Notes: generated by a model not told the origin, from the letters alone. 64,000 bases of DNA from Nonomuraea angiospora (GCF_014873145.1 NZ_JADBEK010000001.1:5580001-5644000), one strand, 5' to 3'; counted from the stretch's first letter, positions 34,070 through 42,850 are shown. Translations and numbers: made by a program.

Positions 34070-35271
34070 GCCGCGTCCTCCGGGAGCAGCGCCTTCTCGT
34101 CGGGCTTGTGGACGAGCACGTTGTCCACGTACGACTTCACGGCCGCGGCCAGCCCCACGTCCGCGCCCGACTCCTCGGACAGGTACCAGCGGTGGTCGAG
34201 GATCTCGTGGAAGAGCTGCGCCGGCTCCAGCTTGCCGCGCAGCTCCGCGGGGATGGCCTCGACCGTCGGCTGGAACACCTCCGCCAGCCACCGGTGCGCC
34301 ACGATGGCCTCGTCCTCGTGCCGCAGCCCCTTGGCCACCCTGAACCCGTCGAGGTCGTTGAGCAGCCGCCGCGCCTGGTTCTCCTCCACGTCGAGCCCGG
34401 TCAGCCGGAGCAGCCGCCGCTGGTGGTGGCCGGAGTCCACGACCTTGGGCCGTACGATGAGCCGCCCGGTGCCGACCTTGCGCCGCACCATCATCTCGGC
34501 CACGTCGAAGCCGAGCAGGTTCAGGCGGCGGATCCGCTGCTCCACGCGGTGCCAGTCGACCTCCTCGATGATCTCGCTCTGGGTGATCTCGTCCCACAGG
34601 CGGTGGTAGCGGGTGACGATGTCCTCGGCGGTCTCCATGGGGTCGATGGACGGATGCAGCAGCCCGCCGGCCTCCAGGTCGAGCATCTCGCCGAAGATGT
34701 TCGTGTGCGCGGTGTCGATGTCGGCCAGCCGCTGCCCCTCGCTGATCATCGGGTGCATCTCGCCGGTCTCGGCGTCCACCAGGTACGCGGCGAAGGCCCC
34801 GGCGTCCCTGCGGAACAGCGTGTTGGACAGCGAGCAGTCGCCCCAGTAGAACCCGTTCAGGTGCAGCCGCACTAACAGCACGGCCAGCGCGTCCAGCAGG
34901 CGGGTGAGCGTGTCGGGCCGCAGCGTGCCCGACATGACGGCCCGGTACGGCAGCGAGAACTGCAGGTGCCGGGTGATCAGCGCCGCGTCCAGCCCTTCCT
35001 CGCGGCCGGTGACGTAGGCGACGGGCTCCACGGCGGGCGCGTCGAGGCGGGCCAGGTCCCACAGCAGCTGGTATTCACGCTTGGCGTACCGCTCGCTGAT
35101 CTCCTTGATCGCGTACACCTTGCCGGACAGCCGGGCGAACCGCACCACGTGCCGCGATATGCCGCGCGGAAGATCGACGAGATGGTACTGCGGCCAGTCT
35201 TGGAGGGGGACCTCCCAAGGGAGGCGGATCAGGTCAGGGTCGCCTAGCGCGCCAGTGATCTGCAGGGGCAT
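34063..35271 (-). CDS. DUF4032 protein with kinase-like N-terminus
   Basis: 402 residues from the ATG at 35271. The first part has kinase-like elements: YAIKEISERYAKREYQLLWDL (Lys and Glu), LHLNGFYWGDCSLSNTLFRRD in place of the HxD catalytic loop, and LVDAETGEM in the metal-binding position. The DUF4032 region follows (about 220-390). Lipopolysaccharide-kinase-like proteins of this type are widespread in actinomycetes without known function. Its start lies only 22 bases from the divergent DUF885 gene. Confidence 0.82.
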   Translation of the reverse strand: MPLQITGALGDPDLIRLPWEVPLQDWPQYHLVDLPRGISRHVVRFARLSGKVYAIKEISERYAKREYQLLWDLARLDAPAVEPVAYVTGREEGLDAALITRHLQFSLPYRAVMSGTLRPDTLTRLLDALAVLLVRLHLNGFYWGDCSLSNTLFRRDAGAFAAYLVDAETGEMHPMISEGQRLADIDTAHTNIFGEMLDLEAGGLLHPSIDPMETAEDIVTRYHRLWDEITQSEIIEEVDWHRVEQRIRRLNLLGFDVAEMMVRRKVGTGRLIVRPKVVDSGHHQRRLLRLTGLDVEENQARRLLNDLDGFRVAKGLRHEDEAIVAHRWLAEVFQPTVEAIPAELRGKLEPAQLFHEILDHRWYLSEESGADVGLAAAVKSYVDNVLVHKPDEKALLPEDAAQ

Positions 35272-35293
35272 TTCCACAGGATATGGTGCATCG

Positions 35294-36862
35294 GTGGACG
35301 AGTTTCTCAAGTGGTACTTTTCCGACCGTCCCGTCATGGCCAGCTCGTTGGGGGCCGACGGTTACGATCACACCCTCGGCGACTTCACCGCCTCCGCCTG
35401 GACCGCCCGCGAGCGGGAAGAGGCCCGCTGGCTCGACCGCCTCTCCTCCCTCCAGACCGCCACCCTCGACGACGCCATCGACAGAGATCTGGTCCTGTCC
35501 TGGTTGAGAGGCTCGACCGCGCTCGCCTCCTGGCCCGAGTGGCGGCGCGACCCGGCCGTCTACCTGTCCGCGATCTTCGCCTCCATGTACACGCCGTTCC
35601 AGCGGCGCCTCAAGCCGGAGCCCGAGCTGGTGTCCTCGGCCGTCTCCCGGCTGGCCGAGGTGCCCGGCGTGCTGGCCGCCTGCCGCGCCAACCTCGACCC
35701 CGAACTGGCCGCCCCGCTGCTGATCAAGCGCGGGCTCGGCCAGGCCCGCACCGGCCGCAACTTCCTCACCCGTACGATCCCGTCCATGGTCGAGGACCCC
35801 GACCTGGCCGCCAGGCTGGCCGAGGCCGCCGAACCGGCCGCGCGGGCGTTCGACGAGCTGGTCGCCTTCCTCGAGGGCTTCGAGTGCGGCGGCACCTGGC
35901 GGATGGGTGAGAAGCTCTACTCCACACTGCTGCGCGAACGCGAGATGCTCGGCTACGGCGCCGCCGAGCTGCACGAGAAGGGCAAGGCCGCCTGGGCCGA
36001 GCTGGACGCGCGGATGCGCCAGGTGGCGCTGCGGGTCAACGGCGGCGAGGACTGGCGGGCGGCGATGGAGTTCCTCATGGACGACCATCCGCCGACCCTG
36101 GCCGACATGCGGGCCGAGTACGAGGCCGAGACCCAGCGGGCCAGGGAGTTCGTGCGGGAGCGGGACCTGGTCACCTTCGCCGACGGCGAGGAGTGCGACG
36201 TGCTCCCCTCCGCCGAGTACACCCGTCCGGTGCTGTCCGTCGCCCACTACCTGGCGCCGCCTCCGCTGAGCGCCTCGCGCAAGGGCGTCTTCTTCGTCCC
36301 CTACACGCCGGACGACTTCACCCCCGAGCAGGTACGCCAGCGCCTGCGGACGAACTCGCGGGCCCAGATGCCCTCGATCTCCGTACACGAGGCCTACCCG
36401 GGGCATCACTGGCACCTGTCGTACATGGCGGGCAACCCCCGTACCGTCAGGAAGGTCTTCCGCACCCCGTACTTCACCGAGGGCTGGGCCCTGTACGTGG
36501 AGAAGCTCCTGCACGAGCAGGGCTACTTCGACACCCCCGCCACCGAGCTGGCCCACCTGGACTGCCGGATCTTCCGCGCCGCCAGGATCGTCGTGGACAC
36601 CGCGCTGCACTGCGAGGACATGTCGATCGAGGAGGCGGAGACGTTCATGGCGACCAAGGCGTCACTGTCGCCGGGCACCGCTCAGGGCGAGGTCAACCGC
36701 TACTGCGCGTGGCCCACGCAGGCGCCCTCCTACCTCACGGGCGCGATCGAGATCGACCGCATCCGGCAGTCGTTCCAGGGGTCGCTGAAGGAGTTCCACG
36801 ACCGGATCGCCGGGTCGGGCGGGCTGCCGCTGGGCCTGGCGGAGCAGGCCGCGCTGTCATAG
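35294..36862 (+). CDS. DUF885 family metallopeptidase
   Basis: 522 residues from the GTG at 35294, with no clear Shine-Dalgarno, possibly leaderless. The zinc motif HEAYPGHH at 365-372 and FTEGWALYVEKLL with the downstream Glu are the DUF885 peptidase signature. No signal peptide is seen, so it should act inside the cell on peptides. Overlaps the convergent aldolase gene by 6 bases. Confidence 0.88.
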   Translation: MDEFLKWYFSDRPVMASSLGADGYDHTLGDFTASAWTAREREEARWLDRLSSLQTATLDDAIDRDLVLSWLRGSTALASWPEWRRDPAVYLSAIFASMYTPFQRRLKPEPELVSSAVSRLAEVPGVLAACRANLDPELAAPLLIKRGLGQARTGRNFLTRTIPSMVEDPDLAARLAEAAEPAARAFDELVAFLEGFECGGTWRMGEKLYSTLLREREMLGYGAAELHEKGKAAWAELDARMRQVALRVNGGEDWRAAMEFLMDDHPPTLADMRAEYEAETQRAREFVRERDLVTFADGEECDVLPSAEYTRPVLSVAHYLAPPPLSASRKGVFFVPYTPDDFTPEQVRQRLRTNSRAQMPSISVHEAYPGHHWHLSYMAGNPRTVRKVFRTPYFTEGWALYVEKLLHEQGYFDTPATELAHLDCRIFRAARIVVDTALHCEDMSIEEAETFMATKASLSPGTAQGEVNRYCAWPTQAPSYLTGAIEIDRIRQSFQGSLKEFHDRIAGSGGLPLGLAEQAALS

Positions 36863-37495
36863 GCGGCGAGGGAACGCCGGGGGGTTCAGCGCGCGCTCGA
36901 CCACCGCGTTGAGCTGCTCGTCGGTGAGGACGGCCGGCTTGCCCACGCTGAGCCCCCGGACGTACACCTCGCACAGCCACTCCAGCAGCCGGGTGGCCTC
37001 GAACGCCTCCTCCAGCGTCGCCCCGACGGTCACCCCGCCGTGGTTGGCCATCAGGGCGGCCTTCTTGCCCTCCATCGCCGCCCGGACGTTGGCGGCCAGC
37101 TCGGGCGTGCCGTACGTGGCGTACTCGGCCACCTTGACCACGCCGCCGAGCAGCAGCGCGTTGTAATGGACGGGTGGCAGCTCGGTCATGGTGGTGGCCA
37201 CGATCGTGCCGAACACGGAGTGCGTGTGCACGATGGCCCGGGCGTCCGTGGTCGTGTAGACGGCCAAGTGCATGGGGGTCTCGCTGGACGGCTGCAGGTC
37301 GCCCTCGACGAGGTAGCCCTCGACGTCCACGACCGGGCACATCTCCGGGGTCAGCCGGTCGAGCGCCGCCCCCGAGGGGGTGACCGCGACCAGGTCGCCC
37401 TCGCGCACGCTCAGGTTGCCGGACGTGCCGATGACCAGGCCGAGCTCGACCGCGCGCCGGCCGTACTCGCACAACTGCTCGCGCAGGCTACTCAT
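36857..37495 (-). CDS. Class II aldolase/adducin-family protein (fuculose-phosphate aldolase type)
   Basis: 212 residues. SGNLSVREGDLVAVTPSG binds the phosphate; PSSETPMH holds the catalytic Glu; AIVHTHS and NHGGVTVG hold the zinc histidines. Such enzymes split sugar phosphates such as L-fuculose-1-P or ribulose-P. It lies 31 bases after the tetR gene on the same strand, and opposite a PfkB kinase and an aminotransferase, so the three enzymes may act in one catabolic pathway. Confidence 0.9.
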   Translation of the reverse strand: MSSLREQLCEYGRRAVELGLVIGTSGNLSVREGDLVAVTPSGAALDRLTPEMCPVVDVEGYLVEGDLQPSSETPMHLAVYTTTDARAIVHTHSVFGTIVATTMTELPPVHYNALLLGGVVKVAEYATYGTPELAANVRAAMEGKKAALMANHGGVTVGATLEEAFEATRLLEWLCEVYVRGLSVGKPAVLTDEQLNAVVERALNPPAFPRRL

Positions 37496-37526
37496 GCGTT
37501 CGCAATGTAATCGGTCGTCCGAATTA

Positions 37527-38111
37527 CTACAACCGATCGAGCGCCTGGAGCATGAGGCGCTCGACGTCGACGCGTCTGAGCCGGCCCGGGTAGAGGAGCA
37601 GGTGCAGGCTGAGGCCGTCGACCAGGGCGAGCAGGTGCTCGGTCAGGTCGTCCAGGTTGTCGTCGGTGCGCAGCTCGCCCGCCGCGCGGGCCTGCGCCAG
37701 CAGGTCGCGTACGACGGCGCGCAGCTCGTCCGCCTCCGTGCGCTGGACCTCGGCCAGGCGCTCCGAGGCCAGGCTGCGGCTCCAGAAGCTGACCTCCAGG
37801 CGCGACTCCTGGGTGCGCTCGGCGTCCAGCGGCAGGTTGTCCAGCAGCAGCTCGCGCAGCGCGGCCAGCCCGCTCGCGCCCTCGACCTTGCGGGTCAGCC
37901 GCTCGCGGATGCGCTGGTGCGACTGGCGCAGCGCCGAGAGCAGGATCTCGTCCTTGTCGGCGAAATAGTGGGCGAGCACGCCGTTGGAGTATCCGGCCTC
38001 CTTGGCGATGGCCCGGGTGGTGGCGGCGTCGATGCCGTCCCTGACGATCACCCGGCGGGCGGCTGACAGGACCTCGCGCCGGCGCTCGTCGTGATCGACG
38101 ATCTTGGGCAT
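37527..38111 (-). CDS. TetR-family transcriptional regulator
   Basis: 194 residues from the ATG at 38111, with GGAGGAG upstream. HTH: AARRVIVRDGIDAATTRAIAKEAGYSNGVLAHYFADKDEIL. The C-terminal ligand domain resembles the BetI-like group. It is divergent from the PfkB gene and shares a unit with the aldolase gene. The 9-mer ATTCGGACG occurs both in the PfkB promoter (38133-38141) and, inverted, before the aldolase gene (37516-37524), a possible half-site. Confidence 0.9.
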   Translation of the reverse strand: MPKIVDHDERRREVLSAARRVIVRDGIDAATTRAIAKEAGYSNGVLAHYFADKDEILLSALRQSHQRIRERLTRKVEGASGLAALRELLLDNLPLDAERTQESRLEVSFWSRSLASERLAEVQRTEADELRAVVRDLLAQARAAGELRTDDNLDDLTEHLLALVDGLSLHLLLYPGRLRRVDVERLMLQALDRL

Positions 38112-38122
38112 CGGCTCCTCCA

Positions 38123-38157
38123 TTGACTTTTTATTCGGACGTCTGTCTATTTAGACT
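38123..38157 (+). promoter_or_regulatory. Promoter of the PfkB-aminotransferase operon, likely leaderless
   Basis: TTGACT at 38123-38128, 17 bases, then TCTATT at 38146-38151; the expected start of transcription falls on or next to the ATG at 38158, and there is no Shine-Dalgarno. The ATTCGGACG candidate operator sits between the two boxes. Confidence 0.55.
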
Positions 38158-39075
38158 ATGACCGTCGCCACCGTCGGCGTCCACATCGTCGACATTCTCG
38201 CCAGGCCCATCGATCACATCCCCGAGGGCCAGGACACCGTACTGGTGGAGCAGATCCGCCTCACCGCCGCCGGCGCAGCCGCCGGGACCGCCGTCGACCT
38301 GGTCAAGCTGGGCAACTCCGTGATCACCATGGGGGCCGCAGGCGACGACGAGCTGGGCGACTTCCTGGTGGCGGTGCTCGCCAAGCGCGGCGTCGACGTC
38401 TCGCGCCTGGTGCGCAGGGCGGGCGAGCAGACGGCCGCGTCGATCCTGCCCATCAGGCCCGACGGCGGGCGGCCCAGCTTCCACGTGCCCGGGGCGAACC
38501 TCGGTGTGACGTACGCGGACCTCGACCCCGACGTGCTGCGTGGCGTGCGGGCGATCCACCTCGGCGGGATGGACGTCACCTTCGGCCTCGGCGACCCGGC
38601 GTTCTTCGCCCTCCTGGACGAGGTACGCGCGTCCGGCACCGTCATCACCATGGACCTCCTTTCGGAGATGCCCGACTTATTGGGAATGGCCCGCGCTTTC
38701 CTGCCGCACGTGGACTATGTGCTGCCGAACGAGTTGCAGGCCCTCCTCATGACCGGCGCCTCCGACGTCGGCGAGGCCGCCCGGGCCCTGCTGGCCGACG
38801 GGCCGCGCGGCGTGCTGGTCACGCTGGGCGCGGCGGGCAGCCTGGTGGTCACGCCGGAGGGCGCGGAGGCGGTGCCCGCGCTCAAGGTGGACGTCGCGGA
38901 CACGACCGGCTGCGGGGACGCGTACTGCGCGGGGTTCCTGACGGGCCTCCTGCACGGGCAGGACGTGCTGACCGCGGCCCGCTGGGGCACGGCCGCCGCC
39001 GCCCGCGTCGCCACGGGGCTCGGCTCGGACGCCGGCCTCATCGATCTCGACTCGACCCTAAGGACTCTCGGATGA
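38158..39075 (+). CDS. PfkB-family carbohydrate kinase
   Basis: 305 residues. AAGAAAGTAVDLVKLG near the N-terminus and DTTGCGDAYCAGFLTGLLHG near the C-terminus are the two PfkB signatures; the latter holds the anion hole and catalytic Asp. Substrate is probably a sugar or a deoxy-sugar acid. Stop overlaps the aminotransferase start as ATGA. Confidence 0.92.
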   Translation: MTVATVGVHIVDILARPIDHIPEGQDTVLVEQIRLTAAGAAAGTAVDLVKLGNSVITMGAAGDDELGDFLVAVLAKRGVDVSRLVRRAGEQTAASILPIRPDGGRPSFHVPGANLGVTYADLDPDVLRGVRAIHLGGMDVTFGLGDPAFFALLDEVRASGTVITMDLLSEMPDLLGMARAFLPHVDYVLPNELQALLMTGASDVGEAARALLADGPRGVLVTLGAAGSLVVTPEGAEAVPALKVDVADTTGCGDAYCAGFLTGLLHGQDVLTAARWGTAAAARVATGLGSDAGLIDLDSTLRTLG

Positions 39076-40286
39076 CCGACGCAGAACTCCGTCAGCGCGC
39101 ACTGAAGGTCGTCCCAGGCGGCATGTACGGCCACCTCAACGCCGCCCTCTTCGCCCCCGGCTTCCCGCAGTTCTTCGAACGCGGCGAGGGCTGCCGCCAG
39201 TGGGACGTGGACGGGCGCGAGTACATCGACTTCATGTGCAGCTGGGGCCCGGTCGTGCTCGGCCACCGCCACCCGCGCGTGGAGGAGGCCGCCGCCCGGC
39301 AGGCCGCGCTCGGCGACTGCCTCAACGGCCCCGGCCCGATCATGGTGGAGCTGGCCGAGCTGCTGGTGGACACCGTGCCCAGCGCCGACTGGGCGATGTT
39401 CTCCAAGAACGGCACCGACGCCACCACGCAGGCGCTCATGGTCGCCCGCGCCGCCACCGGGCGGACCAAGGTCCTGATGGCGCACGGCGCCTACCACGGG
39501 GCGGACCCCTGGTGCACGCCCTCCCCGGCGGGCACCACGCCCAACGAGCGGGCCGACCTGGTGGAGTTCACGTACAACTCACTGGAGTCGCTGGAGGCCG
39601 CGGCGGCGACCGTGGAGGGCGACGTGGCGGCGATCATCGTGACGCCGTTCAAGCACGACTCGTTCGAGGACCAGGAGCTGGTGGAGCCCGCCTTCGCGCG
39701 GGGCGCCCGCGCCCTGGCCGACCGGCTCGGGGCCGCGCTGGTGATCGACGACGTGCGGGCCGGGTTCCGGGTCGACCTGCGGGGGTCCTGGGAGCCGTAC
39801 GGGGTGCGGCCCGACCTGACCGCCTGGTCGAAGGCCATGGCGAACGGCTACCCGATCGCCGCCGTCACCGGCACGGACGCGCTGCGCGGACCGGCGCAGA
39901 CGCTGTACTCGACGGGGTCGTTCTGGTTCTCGGCGGTCGCCATGGCGGCGGCCAAGGCGACCATCGAGACGCTGCGCGACACGGACGGCATCGGCGCCAT
40001 GGAGCGCGCGGGCACGCAGCTGCGCGAGGGGCTTTACGCGCAGGCCAAGTCCCACGGGTTCGTGGTGAACCAGACGGGGCCGGTCACGATCCCGTGGCTC
40101 AGCTTCGACGGTGACGCCGACCTGTCCATCGCGATGTGGTGGAGCGACGCCTGCCTGCGGCACGGGGTCTACCTGCACCCGTGGCACAACTGGTTCATGT
40201 CGGCCGCGCACACGGAGGCCGACGTGGCCAGGGCGCTGGAGGGCACGGACCAGGCGTTCGCGGAGACCCGTGCCCACTTCGGCTAG
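39072..40286 (+). CDS. Class III aminotransferase (glutamate-1-semialdehyde aminomutase-like)
   Basis: 404 residues. SWGPVVLGHRHPRVEEAA, MFSKNGTDATTQALMVARAATGR, VIDDVRAGFR with the PLP Asp, and AWSKAMANGYP with the Schiff-base Lys. Related to GSA aminotransferases but too divergent for heme synthesis. It is coupled to the sugar kinase. With the aldolase, the set suggests breakdown or making of an amino sugar. The stop TAG lies within the first of three 38-bp tandem repeats. Confidence 0.88.
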   Translation: MTDAELRQRALKVVPGGMYGHLNAALFAPGFPQFFERGEGCRQWDVDGREYIDFMCSWGPVVLGHRHPRVEEAAARQAALGDCLNGPGPIMVELAELLVDTVPSADWAMFSKNGTDATTQALMVARAATGRTKVLMAHGAYHGADPWCTPSPAGTTPNERADLVEFTYNSLESLEAAAATVEGDVAAIIVTPFKHDSFEDQELVEPAFARGARALADRLGAALVIDDVRAGFRVDLRGSWEPYGVRPDLTAWSKAMANGYPIAAVTGTDALRGPAQTLYSTGSFWFSAVAMAAAKATIETLRDTDGIGAMERAGTQLREGLYAQAKSHGFVVNQTGPVTIPWLSFDGDADLSIAMWWSDACLRHGVYLHPWHNWFMSAAHTEADVARALEGTDQAFAETRAHFG

Positions 40287-40391
40287 GCGGCGGTGAGCTT
40301 GCTGATCTCGGCCACTTCGGCTAGGCGGCGGTGAGCTTGCTAATCTCGGCCACTTCGGCTAGGCGGCGGTGAGCTTGCTGATCTCGGCCAC
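40275..40391. repeat. 38-bp tandem triplication at a convergent gene junction
   Basis: Three copies at 40275, 40313 and 40351, nearly identical (one G/A change). Each carries the aminotransferase end CACTTCGGCTAG and, on the minus strand, the hydrolase end encoding EISKLTAA and stop. CTAG holds both stop codons. Only the outer copies now serve as the true ends of each gene. Confidence 0.9.
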
Positions 40392-41204
40392 GACGGCCGG
40401 CCAGAGCGGGCGCGGCAGGTCGTGGCCCATGCCCGGGTAGGTCACCAGGCGGGCGCCAGGGACGGCCGCGGCCGTCGCCTGGCCGCCCGCGACCGGGACG
40501 AGCTGGTCCGCCTCCCCGTGCAGCACCAGCGTGGGCACCCGCACCCCGGCGAGCCCCTCCGTGCGGTCGCCCGAGGCCATGATGGCGGCGAGCTGCCGGG
40601 CCGTCCCGCCGGGGTCGAAGCAGCGGTCGAACGCGAGCCCGGCCAGCAGGGTGATCCGCTCGCGGTCCAGCTCGTATCCGGGCGAGCCGATGACCGACCA
40701 GGTGCGCACCGCCTGGGCCATGACCGCTTCGCGCTCGGCGGGGGGCGCGGCCATGAGGATGGCGAGCGCGGCCTCGGTGGGCGGGGCCGCCGAGGGACTG
40801 GGAGTGGACATGATCGAGGTCAGGGTCAGCACCCGGTCCGGGTGGCGGATGGCCAGCGCCTGGGCGATCATGCCGCCCATCGACGCCCCGACCACGTGGG
40901 CGGCCGGCCAGCCCAGCGCGTCCATGAGTCCCGCCGAGTCGTCGGCCAGATCGTCCAGCAGATACGGCGAGGGCGCCCCCATCGCGGGAACGCCCTGGTC
41001 GTGGAAGTGGGTGGACAGGCCGGCGTCGCGGTTGTCGAACCGTACGACGTGGTGTCCCTGGTCCGCCAGCAGCTCGCAGAGCCCTTCATCCCAGTGGATG
41101 AGCTGCGCGCCGAGCCCCATGATGAGGAGCAGGGGGCGCCCCTCGTGCGAGCCGAAGCTCTCGTAGGCGATTTCGATGCCGTTCGCGGCTACGCGGGTGG
41201 TCAC
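40359..41204 (-). CDS. Alpha/beta hydrolase
   Basis: 281 residues from the GTG at 41204. RFDNRDAGLSTHF is the oxyanion region, VVGASMGGMIAQALA the nucleophile elbow with Ser, and LVLHGEADQLVP and GMGHDLP hold the Asp and His. It belongs to the large esterase/epoxide-hydrolase-like group. The start codon lies in a 31-bp palindrome that probably regulates it. The 3' end lies in the third copy of a 38-bp tandem repeat. Confidence 0.9.
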   Translation of the reverse strand: MTTRVAANGIEIAYESFGSHEGRPLLLIMGLGAQLIHWDEGLCELLADQGHHVVRFDNRDAGLSTHFHDQGVPAMGAPSPYLLDDLADDSAGLMDALGWPAAHVVGASMGGMIAQALAIRHPDRVLTLTSIMSTPSPSAAPPTEAALAILMAAPPAEREAVMAQAVRTWSVIGSPGYELDRERITLLAGLAFDRCFDPGGTARQLAAIMASGDRTEGLAGVRVPTLVLHGEADQLVPVAGGQATAAAVPGARLVTYPGMGHDLPRPLWPAVVAEISKLTAA

Positions 41205-41233
41205 GTGGACCAGAATGACATTCTGGTCCACGT
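41203..41233. promoter_or_regulatory. 31-bp perfect palindrome over the hydrolase start
   Basis: Arms ACGTGGACCAGAATG and CATTCTGGTCCACGT around a single A. The left end covers the hydrolase GTG start. Length and symmetry suit a TetR-type dimer of dimers, and the single-base loop argues against a simple terminator for the upstream secreted-protein gene. Confidence 0.75.
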
Positions 41234-41242
41234 CCGTAAAGT

Positions 41243-41935
41243 TCAGACCTTGAGGAGATTGCGGACGCGGTCGCCGGCAAGCGCCACGCCGCCGCCCACC
41301 GCGGCCACGGCGCTGGCCACGACGGCGCCCGTGCCGGAGCTCCACTCCCCGGTCTCGCGCGCCGGAGGCAGCGCGAGACCGGCGGCCGCCGGGGGCTCGG
41401 CCGGGTTGTCGTCGTGCTCGGCGTAGGCGCCGGTCGAGAACGGGACGGGGTAGTTCTTCTTGCCGGGACCGTCGCCCCACTTGGTGATGACGTAGTCGAC
41501 CTTGATGTGCCCCTGGCCGCCGACGCCGTCGACGCCGAGCGTGTCCATGTTGAACGTGCCGCCGGTCAGCTCCGCGAACGTCTTGCCGTCCAGGTCGAGC
41601 ATGACGCCGTTGTTGGAGGGCACGCCCGGGCCGCGGTCGCCGACGAAGAAGGGCAGCTTCTTGCCGTCGTGGATCACGTAGCCCTCGGTCATGAGCGGCC
41701 AGCTCGGGCTGGCGGCCAGACCTTTCTGCATGGGCTTGCCGCTGGCGGGCAGACCGGTGTCCCCGGCGCGGCCGGAGGCGTCGTCCCAGAAGTACGAAGC
41801 GGTGGTCGAGCCCTTGAGCAGGACCTTCTCGTCCGTGTTGGAGTCGGCGTGGGCCGCGGTGCCGGCGATGGTGAGGGCGCCGACGGTGGAGGCGGTGAGC
41901 AGAGCCAGGGTACGCAAACCAGAACGTGCAGACAT
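41243..41935 (-). CDS. Secreted protein with 3D/DPBB-like domain, C-terminal membrane helix
   Basis: 230 residues from the ATG at 41935. The signal peptide ends near TAAHADS. LPASGKPMQKGLAASPSWPL, FFVGDRGPG and GVMLDLDGKTFAELTGG resemble the 3D domain (ASGKP...G.vA.dp..iPlG; Asp triad) of double-psi-beta-barrel cell-wall lytic proteins; this is my reading by eye. A Pro/Ala stretch and a C-terminal hydrophobic segment (VVASAVAAVGGGVALAG) end it. A c-di-AMP riboswitch 200 bases upstream fits a cell-wall remodelling role. Confidence 0.72.
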   Translation of the reverse strand: MSARSGLRTLALLTASTVGALTIAGTAAHADSNTDEKVLLKGSTTASYFWDDASGRAGDTGLPASGKPMQKGLAASPSWPLMTEGYVIHDGKKLPFFVGDRGPGVPSNNGVMLDLDGKTFAELTGGTFNMDTLGVDGVGGQGHIKVDYVITKWGDGPGKKNYPVPFSTGAYAEHDDNPAEPPAAAGLALPPARETGEWSSGTGAVVASAVAAVGGGVALAGDRVRNLLKV

Positions 41936-42129
41936 GAAAAGTACAGTCCTTCGCGAGGGGGCAGGGAGATTGCGCTCGCTGAAAAAGGGCGTAGCAGGGG
42001 AAAGCACCTGACAGGGGGAGAGCTACGCGGAGCGCGAAACGAGCCTGGAGAAGGGACCGCTCAGAGGGCGGCCGTCATCACGCTGTATGGGTGTTCTACG
42101 TGATCATTCAAGTTCTGCATGTGTCCTCT

Positions 42130-42250
42130 CCATCTCGCCTACCGGGTTAGCTGACGGGTTCGGGCGGTGGAGTTGCCCTACCGACACAAGGTCGGATTCA
42201 CCCCAGGGAGGTGGGTCCCCGGCTCCCGAGTGATCGGGATTAGGCGCCAG
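42130..42250 (-). promoter_or_regulatory. Cyclic di-AMP riboswitch (ydaO/yuaA class)
   Basis: On the minus strand the conserved blocks come in order: CGCCTAATCCC, GGGAGCCGGGGACCCACC, GGGGTGAATCC, GTAGGGCAACTCC, and CCGTCAGCTAACCCGGTAGGCG. The closing helix P1 pairs CGCCTA (42241-42246) with TAGGCG (42137-42142). This is the ydaO aptamer, which binds c-di-AMP and usually turns genes off when bound. It precedes the secreted 3D-like protein gene by about 195 bases. The expression platform was not resolved. Confidence 0.92.
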
Positions 42251-42370
42251 CCGGCTGGTCCCCTTGTGTGGTCCACGCCACCGGCTGGTAAGTGGGCATC
42301 ACTCTAACCACGTATTCCGGACAAACACAAACAGTTCGTCATGAATCGGTGTAAAGATCTACCTGCCCCC

Positions 42371-42408
42371 GGCATAGAGAAAGGGGGCACGGCATTGCCG
42401 TACCCCCT
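42371..42408 (-). terminator. Rho-independent terminator of the DUF5302 gene
   Basis: On the minus strand AGGGGGTACGGC - AAT - GCCGTGCCCCCT (one mismatch) is followed by TTTCTCT, starting 15 bases after the stop. Confidence 0.8.
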
Positions 42409-42422
42409 GGAAATTACCGGCC

Positions 42423-42623
42423 TCAGCCGCCGCTCTTGCGCCTGAACGATCTTTTACTCGCAGCCGGACCGTGCGTCCCGTGGATCTTCGATGGGTCGCC
42501 GCCCTTGCCACCCGCGCCCGAGCCCGCGTGCTGGCCGCGCTTGCGTTCCAGCGCCTCGCGGAACTTGCGCTTCATCTCGTCCTCGGGAGTCTCGCTGACT
42601 TCCGGCTCCGGTGTTTCCGCCAT
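42423..42623 (-). CDS. DUF5302 small protein
   Basis: 66 residues from ATG 42623, with GGAGG upstream. [20 protein letters not shown] is a charged helix and [20 protein letters not shown] the conserved basic tail of DUF5302. Function unknown; followed by its own terminator. Confidence 0.85.
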   Translation of the reverse strand: MAETPEPEVSETPEDEMKRKFREALERKRGQHAGSGAGGKGGDPSKIHGTHGPAASKRSFRRKSGG

Positions 42624-42850
42624 GAGGACCTCCATGGTGTTGGGGACTATCACAGCTTCGCATGGCGCCGCTTATGACGCGAAACTGGCCTCGACCCTGC
42701 GCTGCGGCGTGGCGAAGGCGTCACCCTCAGGAGCCACCGAGCCCGCCCGCCCAGGTAAAGGGGAACCACTCCGATCCTGGTGTTGTGTTGGAGCGGCCCA
42801 GGAAATAGACCCGGCATGTCCGCCACGACCGCCACGTCCGCAGCCGCGTC

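Noticed and set aside
40275..40391. CRISPR-like array
   Set aside because: Three copies with no spacers; plain tandem repeat derived from two gene ends.
41203..41233. Terminator for the secreted 3D-like protein gene
   Set aside because: Single-base loop, no T-run, and it covers the next gene's start codon; an operator is more likely.
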